Assembly: GCA_035236585.1 (NCBI GenBank)
Contig: CP141139.1
Coordinates: 50,909,217-50,973,216, forward strand
From: Warburgia ugandensis
Taxonomy: Eukaryota; Streptophyta; Magnoliopsida; Canellales; Canellaceae
Direction: 5' to 3'
DNA: 64,000 nucleotides
This document shows positions 37,630 to 50,000 of the stretch, piece after piece. The notes beneath the pieces are model-generated. The model searched no databases. It was given only the letters and a program-made list of their open reading frames with translations, and was not told where the DNA came from. Position 1 is the first letter of the stretch, and the number at the start of each line of letters is the position of its first letter. The position numbers and the translations under genes were made by a program.

Positions 37630-38660
37630 CACTATTATTGTTCACATTAGAACAACAAGTAACATACTTCAAGGTGAAAATCAGATGCCTTTTTGAATGA
37701 AAATTGAAAATCTAAAACATGGGATTTTGTTTTCTCAATATCCTCTATATAGAGTGATCAGTTTCAAAGATTTCCATACATTAACGAACCAGAAAATCAA
37801 GCATTTTAACTAGAAGGTTAGCAAATATACTATTAATATTCACGTGGATAGCTACAAGAAGCACACTTCAAGTTAGTAGTTGGATGTCTTTTCTAAATGA
37901 AATTGAAAATCTTACACATACAACTTATTATCAATGCTATCTATCTAGAATGATCAATTTCAAAGATTTTCATACATTGATGAAGCAAAAAATTATGCAC
38001 ATATTTAATTAGAAAGTTAGCAAATATACTATTACTATTCACATAGACAGCTAGAAGAAGTATACTTCAAGCTAGTAGTTGATGTCTTTCTAAATGAAAA
38101 TTGGAAATCTAACACATGGGTCTTCTTATTCTCAATTTCCTCTATCTAGAATGATCAATTTGAAAGATTTTTATACATTAATGAAGCAAAAAATCATGTA
38201 CAAATTTAACTAGAAGGTTAGCAAATATACTTTTACTATTCGTAGGGATAGCTACAAGAAGCATACTTCAAGCTAGTAGTTGGATGCCTTTTTGATTGAA
38301 AATTAAAAATCTAACTCATGGGACTTCTTATTCTCAATGTTCTCTATCTAGAATGATCAATTTCAATGATTTTCATAATTAACAAAGTATAAAATTATGC
38401 ACAAATTGAACTAGAAGGTTAGCAATTATACTGTTACTATTTACATGGTCAACTACAAGAAGCATACTTCAAATTAGTAGTTAGATGTCTTTGTGAATGA
38501 AAACTCACATGGCTCTTCTTATTCTCAATGTCTTCTATCTAGAATGATCAATTTAAAGATTTTCATACATTAATGAAGCAAAAAATCATTCAAAAATTTA
38601 ACTATAAGTTAGCAAATATACTATTACCATTCACATGGATAGCTACAAGAAGCAAATCTT
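37630..38660. repeat. Tandem array of ~197-bp units inside the CACTA
   Basis: Five head-to-tail units anchored by AGAATGATCAATTTCAAAG-type sequence at 37751, 37947, 38148, 38350 and 38541, giving periods of 196, 201, 202 and 191 bp. Every unit also holds GTTAGCAAATATACT and AGCTACAAGAAGCATACTTC. Units diverge by several per cent by eye. The array lies between the two transposase genes and has no open frame. Confidence 0.92.
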
Positions 38661-38884
38661 AGAAACTAAAAGCATGAAAATAAGAAAATCAATAAAGAGA
38701 GCTATAGCCAACCTAAAGTGAGACAAATGATCATGAGTAAGGTGGGGGGAAGCATGCAATCTCTCTCTCTCTCTTCTTCTTCTTCTTCTTTTTCTCATTG
38801 TCCTTCTCAAAGGGTTTTGCTCTTAATGAGGGAGAGGTTTTTTGAAAATTTTGTGGGGGCCTACTTGGGGGGTGGGGTGGTTTT

Positions 38885-39095
38885 AAGTGAAATTGAATAT
38901 AGGATGATTTTAAAAAAAACCATCTTATATTCATTAAATATAGGATGGGTTTTCAAAAACTATCCCTTATTATTAAAAAAGAAGACGATTTTCAAAAAAC
39001 CATCTTATATTATATGGTTGTCTTTCTCACCAATTCCTTTGCTCATTAATTTTATCTGAATAATATAAGACTATTTACAAATAACCATCTTATAT
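38885..39095. repeat. Internal cluster of CACTA subterminal-type repeats
   Basis: Alternating direct and inverted copies of ATAGGATGATTTT / AAACCATCTTATAT lie directly downstream of the TNP2 stop. They are the same motif as at the transposon ends, but more than 6 kb from either original end. Confidence 0.85.
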
Positions 39096-39289
39096 GTATT
39101 AATGTTGTTTCCCCTATACTTTGGATCTAAAATTTTTTATAAACCTATAAAGTACAGAGGTTACCCCATCCCTTATTTCCTTGATGTGTAACCAGTGTTT
39201 GGAATCACACATGATGTATATACTTAATTGATTAATTAATTCAAATTTTATACATCAGATGTTACAAACACTTTTATTTGTCCCCTCAT

Positions 39290-40207
39290 ATAAAATTTGA
39301 TTCAACCCAAGTGCCCTCCTCACCAGTATGACACACATAATCCATCTCATTCTCCTCGATTAGATCGATTGATGGCATTATTGTAGTGATTGAAGGATAA
39401 TCAATTGTCATGTCACCTAGGTCATCTTCATCATAGAAGTACTTTGGGGAGGCTAATAAAGTAGTTGATCATCTCATATCATATCCATCTTGTACATAAA
39501 ATACCTATTTTGCTTGACATGCCAAAATAAATTGGTCATTTAGATAGTTGATCTTATTGAGGTCAACCAATGTCCAACCAAGGGCATTGGTTCTAATGTT
39601 ATCTATATTGTGTTCCATCCAATCGCACTTAAACACAACCATAGTTCTACAAGTATAATCTAGCTCTCATATCTCGTGTATAACCCTGTAATAAGTATTG
39701 TTAACTACAATTATGTTGTTGTCCTTTGAGCTAGAAAAGAAAGTAGCTTTAGCAACTAAGCTGACACCACTACCTTGTTGTGATCTTAACTTATCATTGT
39801 ATTTTGTGTGAAAGTCATAACCATTGATGGCATATTGAGCATAATTTATTAATTTTGGCCGATGTCTCACTGCCATCCAACCTAAGCATTCAAAAATATT
39901 ATGACCTAGAACATCTCGCTGATCTAAAACTTATATATAATAGTAATTGATATGATCAATAATGTATACGTGCATTTGCTATTACAACTCCATTAATTGA
40001 ATGAAGCATTATTTCATTATAATTAACTATCTTATGATGAAGCCAAGTAGTGAAGGAATGACAATGTCCATCTTGTATCCATTTTTCTTTCTTTGCATCT
40101 CTTGGATACCTCTCTTTTAGAAAGTCTATATGTATACTATACATTGATCAGAGATAAAAATTATATATAACATGCCAACGTTAATAATACATTATGCACC
40201 CTTTGAC

Positions 40208-40238
<31 letters not shown>

Positions 40239-42880
40239 TATGCATGTATGTATATATATATATACACACACACACATATGGTTAAACTTCATCAACATTA
40301 ATGTTTAAATTAATGTAAAAGAAACCAAAGAGAGAACATTAGTTACGTACTCAATATATGGCTGAACTTCATCAACATTAATATTTCGCAAGACATAAAG
40401 GTGCGCCTGGTCCTAGTCCTTATGATCAATAGTTGGTACACGACCCCTAGAGAGAGGTTCACTAACTCTTGATCAATTAATGCACCTGAATGTTTCTTTC
40501 TCGGGATTTCAATAGCATCCACTCTTGATAAATACTCTGTGCAAAACTCCACTGCTTCTTCTCCAATGTAACATCTAGCAATATACCCCTCTGACCGATT
40601 GTGATTTTGTACATATCCTTTTAACATCTTCATGTACCTTTTAAACAGGTGCATCCATTGCAAATAAATAGGTCCACATAACCTAATCTTATCAATTAGA
40701 TGTAGTATTAAGTGTACCATGATATAAAAGAAGGATGGTGGAAAGATTATCTCAAGCTCACATAAAATTGTCACTAAATGCTCCTAAATTTCTTATAATT
40801 TCAAAGTATCCACTACCTTCTTCCATAAAGCATTAAAGAAGTAGCAGAATTTAGTAATAGGTCCTCTAAATTTATCTAGTAGCACTAAATGTATTGCTAT
40901 AGGCAAGAGTTGTTGTATCAATGCATGGAAATTATGAGATCTCATCTCCTATAATTTCAGCTCTTCCATGGAGATAATGTTTCTAAAGCTTGAAGAGTAC
41001 CCATTTAGTACCTTGATATCTGATAGGAAACATACTATTATTCTCTCCTCTCTGCTAGGCATATAATTTGCTTTAGGCAAGTATGTTCTTTGACAGCCCT
41101 TATCCCATGGATGCAACCTTCTCTTCAAACCCATTGTCATGAAATCCATTTGAACTGCAAGTTCATTCTTTATTTTTTCAGCATGTCGAGTAAGGTACTA
41201 GTCAAGCTTTCACAAACATTCTTCTCAATGTGCATGACATCAAGCACATGCCGCATGTGTAGGGATTTCTTTTATATAAGTTCAAAGAATATTGACTTCT
41301 TCTTCTAACAGCTTTTAGAGTTGCTTTCATATGTATGCGAAGTTACCTTCTTCTTGCCCCATGATACATTAAGGTTTTCAACTTGTTCCAATACTTGTAG
41401 TCTAGTCAACCTCTTTGGAGGTGTCTTAGTATCCACACTACCATTAAATTCTCCTTTTTAAAATGGTATGGTTGGTTTCTATGCAATCATCTTCTGTGGC
41501 TTGGGAATTCCATCTTCTTACCATGTTGAAGTCATGTGGCACATGGTTGGTCACTAAAAATAGGATAGGCATTGTACCCCTTCACTGTGTATCCTGCCAA
41601 ATTACTATATACAAGAAAGTCGCTTATTCTCCATAGAAGTATAGCCTTAAGGATGAATGTCTCTTTCTTGTATGCATCATAAGCTTCAACCCATACTTCC
41701 CACAATGTCCTTAGATCATCGATCAATAGAGCCAAGTACATGTCAATGTCATTCCTAGGTTGCTTGGGACCCAATATTAACATAGTTAACTTCATAAACT
41801 TCCTCTACATTTACAACAGTAGTGGAAGGTTGTAACAAACTATTATAACATGCCAAAAACTATACCTACTGCTCATGGAACAATGAGGATTAATCCCGTC
41901 TGCATATAATGCAAGTCATAGGTTTCTAGGTTCTTCTCCAAAATGGGGCCACATGAAGTCTACAAGCTTCCACACAATGCTATATATTAGATGGTGTAAA
42001 TAGTTATCACCTACTCTCTCCATAGCATGCCATACTAGTTTCTTCATTGTTTCTTTAATATGAAACATTCTTTGAAACCTTGGAATATGGGGGAAAGACC
42101 ATAGGACCTTCGCAGGGACATCTTTCACTTATCGATCACCTAAATTCAACTTCATCTTCCATCATGAATGTCCACAAGTTGGACATATAATTTTATCTTT
42201 GTGCTCCTTTTTGTACAAGATGCAACCATTGGGACAAGCATGTATACTTTCACACTTCAACCCTAGTGTGGCCAAGGTTTTCTTTGCCTCCATGTCAACT
42301 TAGTCAATTTATTCTCCTTAGATAGCATTTACTAATGACTTTTAACAATTCTATCAAACTTTGATCTGTAATACCGAATCATGATTTCACATTGTAAACT
42401 TCTACAACTATAGACAACTTGGTATAATCTATACACCCAATGTACAATGGCTCATCAACTTCCTCCAATGTAGTATGAAATTGTTTCAAGTTGTCTTGGA
42501 AGTCATTATATGAATCTCAAAACATTGGTGTAGTTGCACTACTATTTGCAACAGTTACTTTAGTGGATTCTTTTTCATATAAAATTTCAGCCCTTACCGA
42601 GGGTCTATCTCCATGCCACATCTAAGGGTGATAGCTTTCATCAACTCTATTGAAGCATAACTGTTCTCTTAACTCACCAGTAGTAGCCTTTTTGAGGTTT
42701 TACCTCTCGAACACGGATATTGCATTTGATTACAATCACCACCTGCCTAAGTGCAAACTCTATGAACTTTTCTATTCCCTCCTCATATTCCCTGAATGAT
42801 CTTTCCATACTCATCAAAGCATATTTGTCCATTTTGTCTAAAAGTTGATGTTTAGGTGCATGTGAAGACTTTCTAGACAT
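39290..42880 (-). pseudogene. TNP2-type CACTA transposase
   Basis: The ORF2 transposase that cuts CACTA ends. On the minus strand: Transpos_assoc-like N terminus MDKYALMSMERSFREYEEG (about 42840-42780) with KCNI-VREV. The TNP2 core follows: RFQRMFHIKETMKKLVWH (about 42085-42030), EEPRNL (about 41930), FMKLTMLILGPKQPRNDID (about 41800-41740), DLRTLWEVWVEAYD (about 41720-41680) and HVLDVMHIEKNVCESL (about 41255-41210). DUF4218 comes next: SFFYIMVHLILHLIDKI (about 40730-40680) and GYIARCYIGEEAVEFCTEYL (about 40595-40535). The DUF4216-like end includes NGYDFHTKYND (about 39830), NTYYRVIHEI (about 39700-39670) and KQVFYVQDGYDM (about 39515-39480). Numerous stops and frameshifts, some of which may be introns, show it is decayed. 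Confidence 0.92.
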
Positions 42881-42954
42881 GAAAAGATTAATAACATGGG
42901 GTTAGGCATTTAACCAGATACTTGATGTGCACAGAAAGGTTACATATATATATA

Positions 42955-43170
42955 ATTAGTAAAAACATATATAATATATATTAGAATAATAAGACAATTT
43001 TCCAAACTAATAAAAACATTTTGTAAGATGATTTTTTAAAAATGCCTTATACTAGCATGCACAATATAAGATGGCTTTAAAAAAATGTCTTATAAAACAT
43101 TTTTATAAGATGGTTTTGGGAAACCATCTTATATTCTCACACTTATCATTTTATAAGATCTCCCATTTTC
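42955..43170 (-). repeat. CACTA 5' subterminal repeats next to the TNP2 start
   Basis: Inverted and direct TTATAAGATGGTTTTGGGAAACCATCTTATA-type copies, the strongest at 43103-43134 forming a near-perfect hairpin. They lie just upstream of the TNP2 ATG (42880) and continue, beyond the solo LTR, at 48480-48599. Confidence 0.85.
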
Positions 43171-43298
43171 CAAAAAGGTCATTCCTTCTTTGTAAATACC
43201 AATTCATTATTCGATGAAATAATGGAACCAATGGCAATGCCAATCAGTTGTATCAATGATTCTCAATGGAGAATCGAGGGTTTTTGACCAATTGTTCA

Positions 43299-46200
43299 TG
43301 TGACGACCCGAGTTTTTGTAACACATTTTGTAATGTATTTTGAAAGGCAGGGCCCTTGATAGTGTAAAATTTTTTGGTAAAACAAAGTAGCGGAAATTCT
43401 TTTCTTTAAAACTTGTTTTGTAAAACCCAAGTCATCACTTCATACATAACATAAGTAGAATTTTGTACAAGATAAAATTTCATTGAAGGAATATACTTTT
43501 ATTAAATTCCAGAATCCATCCAGTGGTTCACAAGATGACCAAATCCATTACAATACTTGTCCAAATTACATAATCCAAACTCAAAGCTCACCATACAATG
43601 AAACTCTCATTATAATACAACACTCTCAAACAAAGCTAAATACATGTCTTCAAGGGTATACCTTGAAGATTATTCTCTTCAAGTCTTCTATCGTCTTGAG
43701 CTCCTAACGCTCCTTCCCTGTATCTGAGATATTGCAACATTTACAATATCTTAGCAAGCAATGCTTGGTAGGGGATTCAAGAAGCATAATAATTGATAAT
43801 GTAATTCCAATACTTCATAATCCCATTATCCCTAACATATTCATGTCTCTACTCTTTACTTTGTAAGTTATGTACATCCATATACATCCATGCTATACAT
43901 GGGTAAATGAGTTAAATTTATGAAAGTAGTCAAATATCATTCCCAACTAAGCTGATCAATTCTCTCTATTATGAGAATTCAATATTTCAGCTAATCTTAC
44001 ACTGGGAATTTTTCTTCTTAGGAAATATTGGTAATATGCAATTAGCTAGCATTTTATTATTCTAAAACATAAGGCATTTCACTATGCCTATTCTCATATG
44101 CATTATAGTGAAAAATAATCAAAAGGGTTACCATGAGGCAGTCTGATTCGTACTAACGCGCTCGGATAACTGCCTTGTTCACCACTGATACCACTGTGGA
44201 AAATATTATGTCACAGCCCATATGGGGGGATAGGACTTTCACAGTGGTGTCCTTCCCATAATTTCCCCACTTGACTTTTAGCCTCTCATAGGGCAAGGTA
44301 TCATCAAATCATCAAATTTCAAGGAACGGGTGGCTAAACCCTTATAACTCCTCTAGCATAGCATCCCCATAGGCTTAAGCCTATTAAAACAAACTCACAA
44401 GCCTCCAAACTTGTATGTAAAATATATTTCATACATATCAGACCATCTGTCTATTTACTTAGGGCTGAAATATTTTCTAGTTCCCTATTCACTTATAGTT
44501 TAGTCCTTAACCATCTTATATGTGTTTGGTTGGATCATAAGGTTTTCAAGGGATTTAATATAAGTATTAACATTACTCTTGTCAACATAAGGTCATGGGT
44601 TCAATTATGTATATCCCATGTAAATGCATTCATCAAATCCTCCTACCTTCAAGGAATGATCTCTTTTCCCAAATCTTCCATGATCTTGACTGATGTATGT
44701 AATTTGTACATCCTTACATATTGTCAATATATAAATTTTAAACAATTCTATTGATCAATAGATCTAATGTTTAGAATGATCTTTAGATCATTCATATTTA
44801 AGTATTTTTCTATCTCTAAGTCTTTGTGTGCCCATCTCCTTGATCTTGATCTTTCATAGATCCATTGATACACTTGTTCATAAAGATTAAGGTCTTAGAT
44901 CTTTTATCATCTAGTTCTTCTTTGATCTAAGTTCAATTATTGGATCATCCCTAAGGAGGACGATCTTGATTTTCTTCCTTGAATCATCTTTGATCAAGGG
45001 TTTGGATTATCTAATCTAATGAACTAGAACATGCATACTAATAAACATGCATACTAAGTACAATATAATATTCTTATTCTTATTGTTCTTGATCATCCAA
45101 GATCTAATGGATCTTATTTGATTATCCTTATCTTAATTACAGTTTTTATTAGGGTTAGGTGATTTACTAACCCTTTATGCTCTTATTATTATTATTATCC
45201 AACCAGTTAGTGTTTTGCTGGTTGAAGGTAACTTATTTAAGCCTAAGTCTAGACTACTCCTCTTATTTCTAATTGGCTAAGGCTTACTAGCTGAATGGGT
45301 GAACACAAAGTGGTTACTTCAATCCTCATGTAAGGAGGCATTTAGACCTTACAAACGTCAATGGAAGGTAGGGGAAGAGCGAGGCTCTATTAGATAACCC
45401 TTTTAACCACTATGTTCAACATTCACTAGAATGACCATAGCTCAACCTTTCATAAGGTTCCTATAAGCATGTTGACCCTAAGTACTCTTTCTAATAGATT
45501 TTAATTAAGTCCATGAATGTTTATAATGTCATTCATGGGGTTTATTATTCTCCTAGTTTGGGCTAAGGATTTGATAATCCTTATATTGTCCTACTGACTA
45601 TAGCCCTTACTAATTAAGTCCAAAGTACTTCATTCTTATTTGTGTCATGAAAATCTGCTTTCTCATTAGATCTCATTTTTGGTGTTTTATGCTCTTTATC
45701 TCATAACAAGTAGATCTACGAATACAATGGCATGAAATCATACTAAAGTGCCCCTAAGATAATTAAATCTAGCATCCTATGATAACAATATAATCACATA
45801 TCATGCTAAGTCTAAAAGTTACACTAGCATGCTTTATAACATAAATCATATTTAAGATGCTATTATCAATTAATAAAAAATAAAAATGATTATATTAATA
45901 TTTTTAGAAACCTTCACTTATAATCCAACCATTATATCTTAGATCTTTTCCTTTTGATCAAGGGTTTTAGTTATATTTAGGGGTTTTTCTTTATTAAGGT
46001 CCAAAGATCATATTGATTCATTTTTTTCATAATCCATCCATGATCTCATTGGATTTCATCATATTAACATCCATCCCATCTATCCCAAGAATCTGATGAC
46101 ACTTGATCTTATTGATCAAGTGGGTCCCTTTGAAATTTTTAGGGTTTTTCCTTCCATAGTGGGTAAATCCCTAAATATCTCTTAGATATGTCCAAATAAA

Positions 46201-48033
46201 CCATTTAGATAACTTTATTTCAATATTATATCATTATTAAAACATATCTCCAAGATCTGATCATCTCAGATCTTAAAGATCTTAGCAATTAGAAACTTGA
46301 TTCCTAAATACAAAAATTTGTATTACATATTTTCTCCATTTTATCATTTCATAAGAAAATAGAGGTTTTAATCTTTCCATAGCTTCTTTTTTATCTCAAT
46401 TTGGAGTTTATATGACTCCAGAATTAGATCTAGAAGTTTACAGTCCATTCATAGGGCCTAGATTTGATCTGTGCCCATTGGAATGGACGGCCCAGATTAG
46501 TTGGTCAAAAATGAGCCGGGCGGAATGCTCAATTCGTCGCGCGTCTGTCGCAGAGGTGCTACGGACACTCCTACGAGGGAAGTCCACGGATGTGTGAGGG
46601 ACGAGCAGGACGCTCGTCGTCGTGCGCCCGTAGTCAGGATGCGAGGTGGGCACATCCGCTCAGGATATTTTCTGACGTGCGGTCGTTCCACTTGGAATGA
46701 TGTCACACATGCAGCGTGCACGCGGGAACGCTTGTGCATGCGATGTTTCCGCGTTGCGTCATGCAAGGCGTCCTGGGCCCCGTTTGATCAGGAGATCGAA
46801 CAGTCCATTATGGACCATCCAATCACTCCCTATTAATTGAGGGCCCAAAACTTATTCGATCTTTGTGAAAAATCTACCCTAGGAGTTTTCCATCCTTTTG
46901 GATCAATTGTTAAGGTTAGATGTTTCATCTGAGCCCTCAATTGTCTTGAATTAAAGGTTTTGTTGTTTACTTTATTTTTACCATTTTATTACCAAAATAA
47001 AATTACATTAGAATAAAAATTTCATAAAACACTAGTAAAAATGTACAAAAAGTATTCCCACCTATCTAATCATAGAAAAAATGTTGGTTATATGTCTAAT
47101 TTAAAAGAATACTCTTTTGATGAAGATATGGCCCAAGATCCACCTTTCTTGCAAATTTGTTGTTTGAACCGTTGGATCTCAAAATTGATTTAGGGATTTT
47201 GTAGCTAAGGTATGGCAAGAAGTTTTTGGATGGTAAGATTTGTGATATTAGATCTAGAACAGAGTGCCTAATTGAGTTTAGGTCACTTGCTCCAATCTAG
47301 AGAGAAAAAGAAAATGAAAAGTGAGAGATCTCTTGAGAGTTTTGGGTTTTTGGGGATGGATCTAGGTCTAGATTTGTAGGGAAAGTGAAGATAATTTTGT
47401 GACAATTTTATGAGCATTTTTGGAGGATTTTTGGGGTTGTATTTATAGGCATTTTAGGTCTTCTTTCATGATGAAGTATAATAATAATGTTCATTTTTTA
47501 TTATTAATTTAGCATTGGATTCTCCCATGCTCCATTTTTCTTCCCCAAGATCAGATGGTGTGGTTTGACCCATGATTTCACATGGGTTGGCTATAGGATT
47601 CATTTTTGGGTCCCTTGTGGGCCCCATGTGGGCCCCATATGGTGTAAAAAGACTATTTTGCCCTTTATGTATAAAAATTAGGGTTTTATTCCCATGATCT
47701 TAGATTTAAGTGTACTTAGTGGCGTTGGATTCGTATTTCTTAGTACATTCCAAATTTTGATGTCTTAGATTTTGATTTTTGGGTAAACTTACTATTTTAC
47801 CCATTTGTCCAACAAATGAAGAAAATTAAGGATTTTTCATCCGAATTCAGAATTTTCATGCTTACAGTCATTCTAAAGGGTTCGCTAAGTTTAATTTCAA
47901 TTGTACATGTCTTATTCTTTAATTATACTTTTATAAGAAGTATATTCTAAATAACCCTAATATTTCAGCCTAAAATTTCTGAAACTTAAACTTTATTGAT
48001 TTTCTCAATCAATTACAAAAATTGGGGTTATCA
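43299..48033 (-). repeat. Solo Gypsy LTR (4.7 kb) inserted in the CACTA 5' region
   Basis: On the minus strand it begins TGATAACCCCAATTTTTG (at 48033) and ends AAAAACTCGGGTCGTCACA (at 43299). These are the same kinds of ends as the long-LTR Gypsy (TGTAATAACCC... and ...ACTCAAGTTGTCACA in the 59.7-63.6 kb copy). It has no PBS or internal domain on either side, so it is a solo LTR. GTTCA occurs at 43294-43298 and again at 48050-48054; removing the insert between them restores ...CCAATTGTTCAAGAAAC.... The second copy is 16 bp outside the canonical TG, so the exact end is open. Confidence 0.72.
46490..46810. other. CpG-rich block within the solo LTR
   Basis: An island with many CG dinucleotides (for example CGTCGCGCGTCTGTCGC) in otherwise ~70% AT sequence. 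Overlapping open stretches on both strands (61-111 codons) arise from the low stop-codon content and are not genes. Probably the LTR promoter/R-U5 region, by analogy with the GC-richer block in the related LTRs. Confidence 0.7.
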
Positions 48034-48479
48034 AGCCCTAAAAAAATCTGTTCAAGAAACAAGAAGATCAATTTGGGGTCAAAACATGTAGATAGAAAGT
48101 CCTCAGTCATACTTGAAGCTAATCAATCACAGATACTTATTGCATCTTCAATGGTTTTGAAAATCCCATTGGATCCTGTAAAAGAATCACTTATCCCATT
48201 CCAGCAAATGATCCTATAAAGTTTGTATATCTATTTTGTAATTCAATCATGAAATAGTTCTTCTTCAATGGGAAAGAATCGTTGCAATGAAGGAGACTAT
48301 GAGAGAAGAAAGAACTCATCGTAGAAAGAGAGGTTTATCCAATGTCATGTACAAATTCTCTTTGAAAAGATAAATATTTGTTTCCTTCTATAAAGAATTC
48401 ACTTTGATATAATCTTGTAATCTGGTAAACTCGTATAATAGAATAATAAATTTTGATTTCCATGCAAAATGAAAAGGAT
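48034..48479. other. CACTA 5' interior between solo LTR and end repeats
   Basis: Non-coding AT-rich sequence. The 65-codon open stretch at 48022-48219 straddles the LTR edge and has no recognisable motif. Confidence 0.4.
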
Positions 48480-48599
48480 TATATAATAAAATGTTTCTAT
48501 AAGCTGGTTTTGGAAAACTATCTTATAAATTTTTTATAATACAGTTGCATTTAAACTATCTTGTTTTTGCTGTCTTATAAAACCCAAATTTTAGTAGTG
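48480..48599 (-). repeat. CACTA 5' terminus with TIR and subterminal repeats
   Basis: TATAAGCTGGTTTTGG and three more subterminal-type copies, ending in TTTAGTAGTG, the complement of CACTACTAAA, at 48590-48599. Confidence 0.88.
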
Positions 48600-50000
48600 A
48601 GGTTATGACCTCAATCTTCACTAAGACTGAATATATTTTACATATACTCATGAAAGAATGAGGGTTACTAAGAAATTTTGCTAATCGCTTTAGAAAGGAT
48701 GTCATTATTAAGAAATTTAGAAATGCTATACCATACTTGTTATATATCCATATCCTCATCAAGACTATATTCCTCCTAGAATCAATAGGTCTTCAACTGA
48801 GACGAAATGTAGGCTTATGATAGGGACATGAAAGAAAGGGTTACAAGGTTTTCAAACTTTATAAAAAATAAGAGGTCCTCTGGTAAAATTGAAACTTCTT
48901 ATTTGTTTGTACTATCATGAACATTCTTATTTTTTTCACTTTCTTTTCTTCTTCTTTGGTTCTTCTTTTTCTTTTTAAGAACTTTTGAATCTCTTTAAAG
49001 AACAATTCTTTCTTTTGATATTCACATCTCCACTTTAATTGCAATTTAAAGGTATCTCTTCAATCATTTATGACTTACCTTCCGAAGATAGTAGGAAATT
49101 GATATTTTATATTAGGTTAATATGGGTAAAGGTAGTTTGGTTTATTAGAAAAAAAAAAGAAAGAAAGAAAGAAAGAGAGAGACTTATATATAAAAGGTCA
49201 AAAGGTCTAACTAATGATAAAAATATATTTTGGTAAGCTTTATCTCTCAAGTTTAATAACAAAGATGACCTAAAGCATTTCCTAGGTTTGATAGAACTTA
49301 TCAGATTCAACAAACTTCTCGAAAATTAAAGGCAATATTCAAATAATAAATCTTAATAATTGACCAAATAAAATAAAATATTGGGATCAACTAAGAATCA
49401 TGCTCGTTGAAGAAAAATGAAATTTACTCATAACACTCAAAAGAAGAGATGGCTTTAAAACTCACATAAGTTATGTCTCCACTGATTTTCTTTAGGTTCT
49501 CTAAATTCATAACTACTTATCAATCTAAACTATATACATGCAATTGTGTGCAACTGTGATATGAGATTAGCTTCCATGAAATACTTTAGAGAATGAGTAA
49601 ATAAATTAATCATATACAATTTTATTAATAAGCTAAGTATGGAAAGAAAGATTAGACATTAGAAATTCCAAATTTCATCATTGTACAAAAACTGGCCTAA
49701 AAATTTGAAAGATTTTCAAGATATCTCAAAAAAATTTAATTTTTATTTATTTTTAAAATTTTCTAAAATTCTCATTTTTATAAGAACATAACTACAAAAA
49801 CCAAGAATTTTTCATAGTTCCACAGCCCCAATCTAAGTGAAATATTGTCCCCAAACTTTAAAGATTGGGATGATGATAGTGCATTGAGAAATAAAATCGA
49901 AGATGAAAAAAAAATTATGAAACTATGGTACAAAAATATTATAGATGAAAAAATTTTAGAGGAAAAAGAATTACAAAGTTCAAAACTTTCCTAGGTCCCA
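48600..50000 (-). other. Athila-like post-gag region, pol absent
   Basis: On the minus strand, an open stretch with LKWRCEYQKKELFFKEIQKF (about 49030-48970) is Lys/Glu-rich and not assignable. CTTAGATTGGGGCTG near 49840 resembles the TTTGGGG stretch after the Athila coding region. No protease, RT or integrase motif is found where pol should lie, so most of pol seems deleted near 50.0 kb. Confidence 0.5.

Larger units (their letters stand above)
32926..48599 (-). mobile_element. CACTA (En/Spm) DNA transposon, 15.7 kb including nested insertions
   Basis: Left end CACTACT at 32926; right end AGTAGTG at 48593-48599, the reverse complement. TTTATAAGAC follows at about the same distance from both ends. 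Both ends carry arrays of short direct and inverted copies of TTATAAGATGGTTTT, i.e. subterminal repeats. Genes read right to left: TNP2 transposase (42880-39290), a TNPA-like gene (37060-35600) and a C48-protease-like region (34920-33920). A solo Gypsy LTR (43299-48033) sits in the 5' subterminal region and an Au-like SINE at 35073-35252. Without these the element is about 10.7 kb, a usual size. The expected 3-bp target duplication is not seen (ATA left, AGG right). Confidence 0.87.

Noticed and set aside
37630-38660. Regularly spaced repeats as a possible CRISPR-like array
   Set aside because: Units are ~197 bp and similar along their whole length with no unique spacers, in a plant CACTA element; this is a tandem satellite-type array.
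38718-39059. 113-codon open frame with poly-Ser start
   Set aside because: Runs through a CT/TTC repeat and the subterminal repeat cluster of the CACTA.
46412-46836. Four overlapping open frames on both strands, up to 111 codons
   Set aside because: They coincide with a GC-rich block of a solo LTR; frames on both strands overlap and none shows a domain.
32923-48602. 3-bp target duplication expected for the CACTA
   Set aside because: Flanks are ATA on the left and AGG on the right, so no duplication can be claimed; the element call rests on termini, subterminal repeats and genes.
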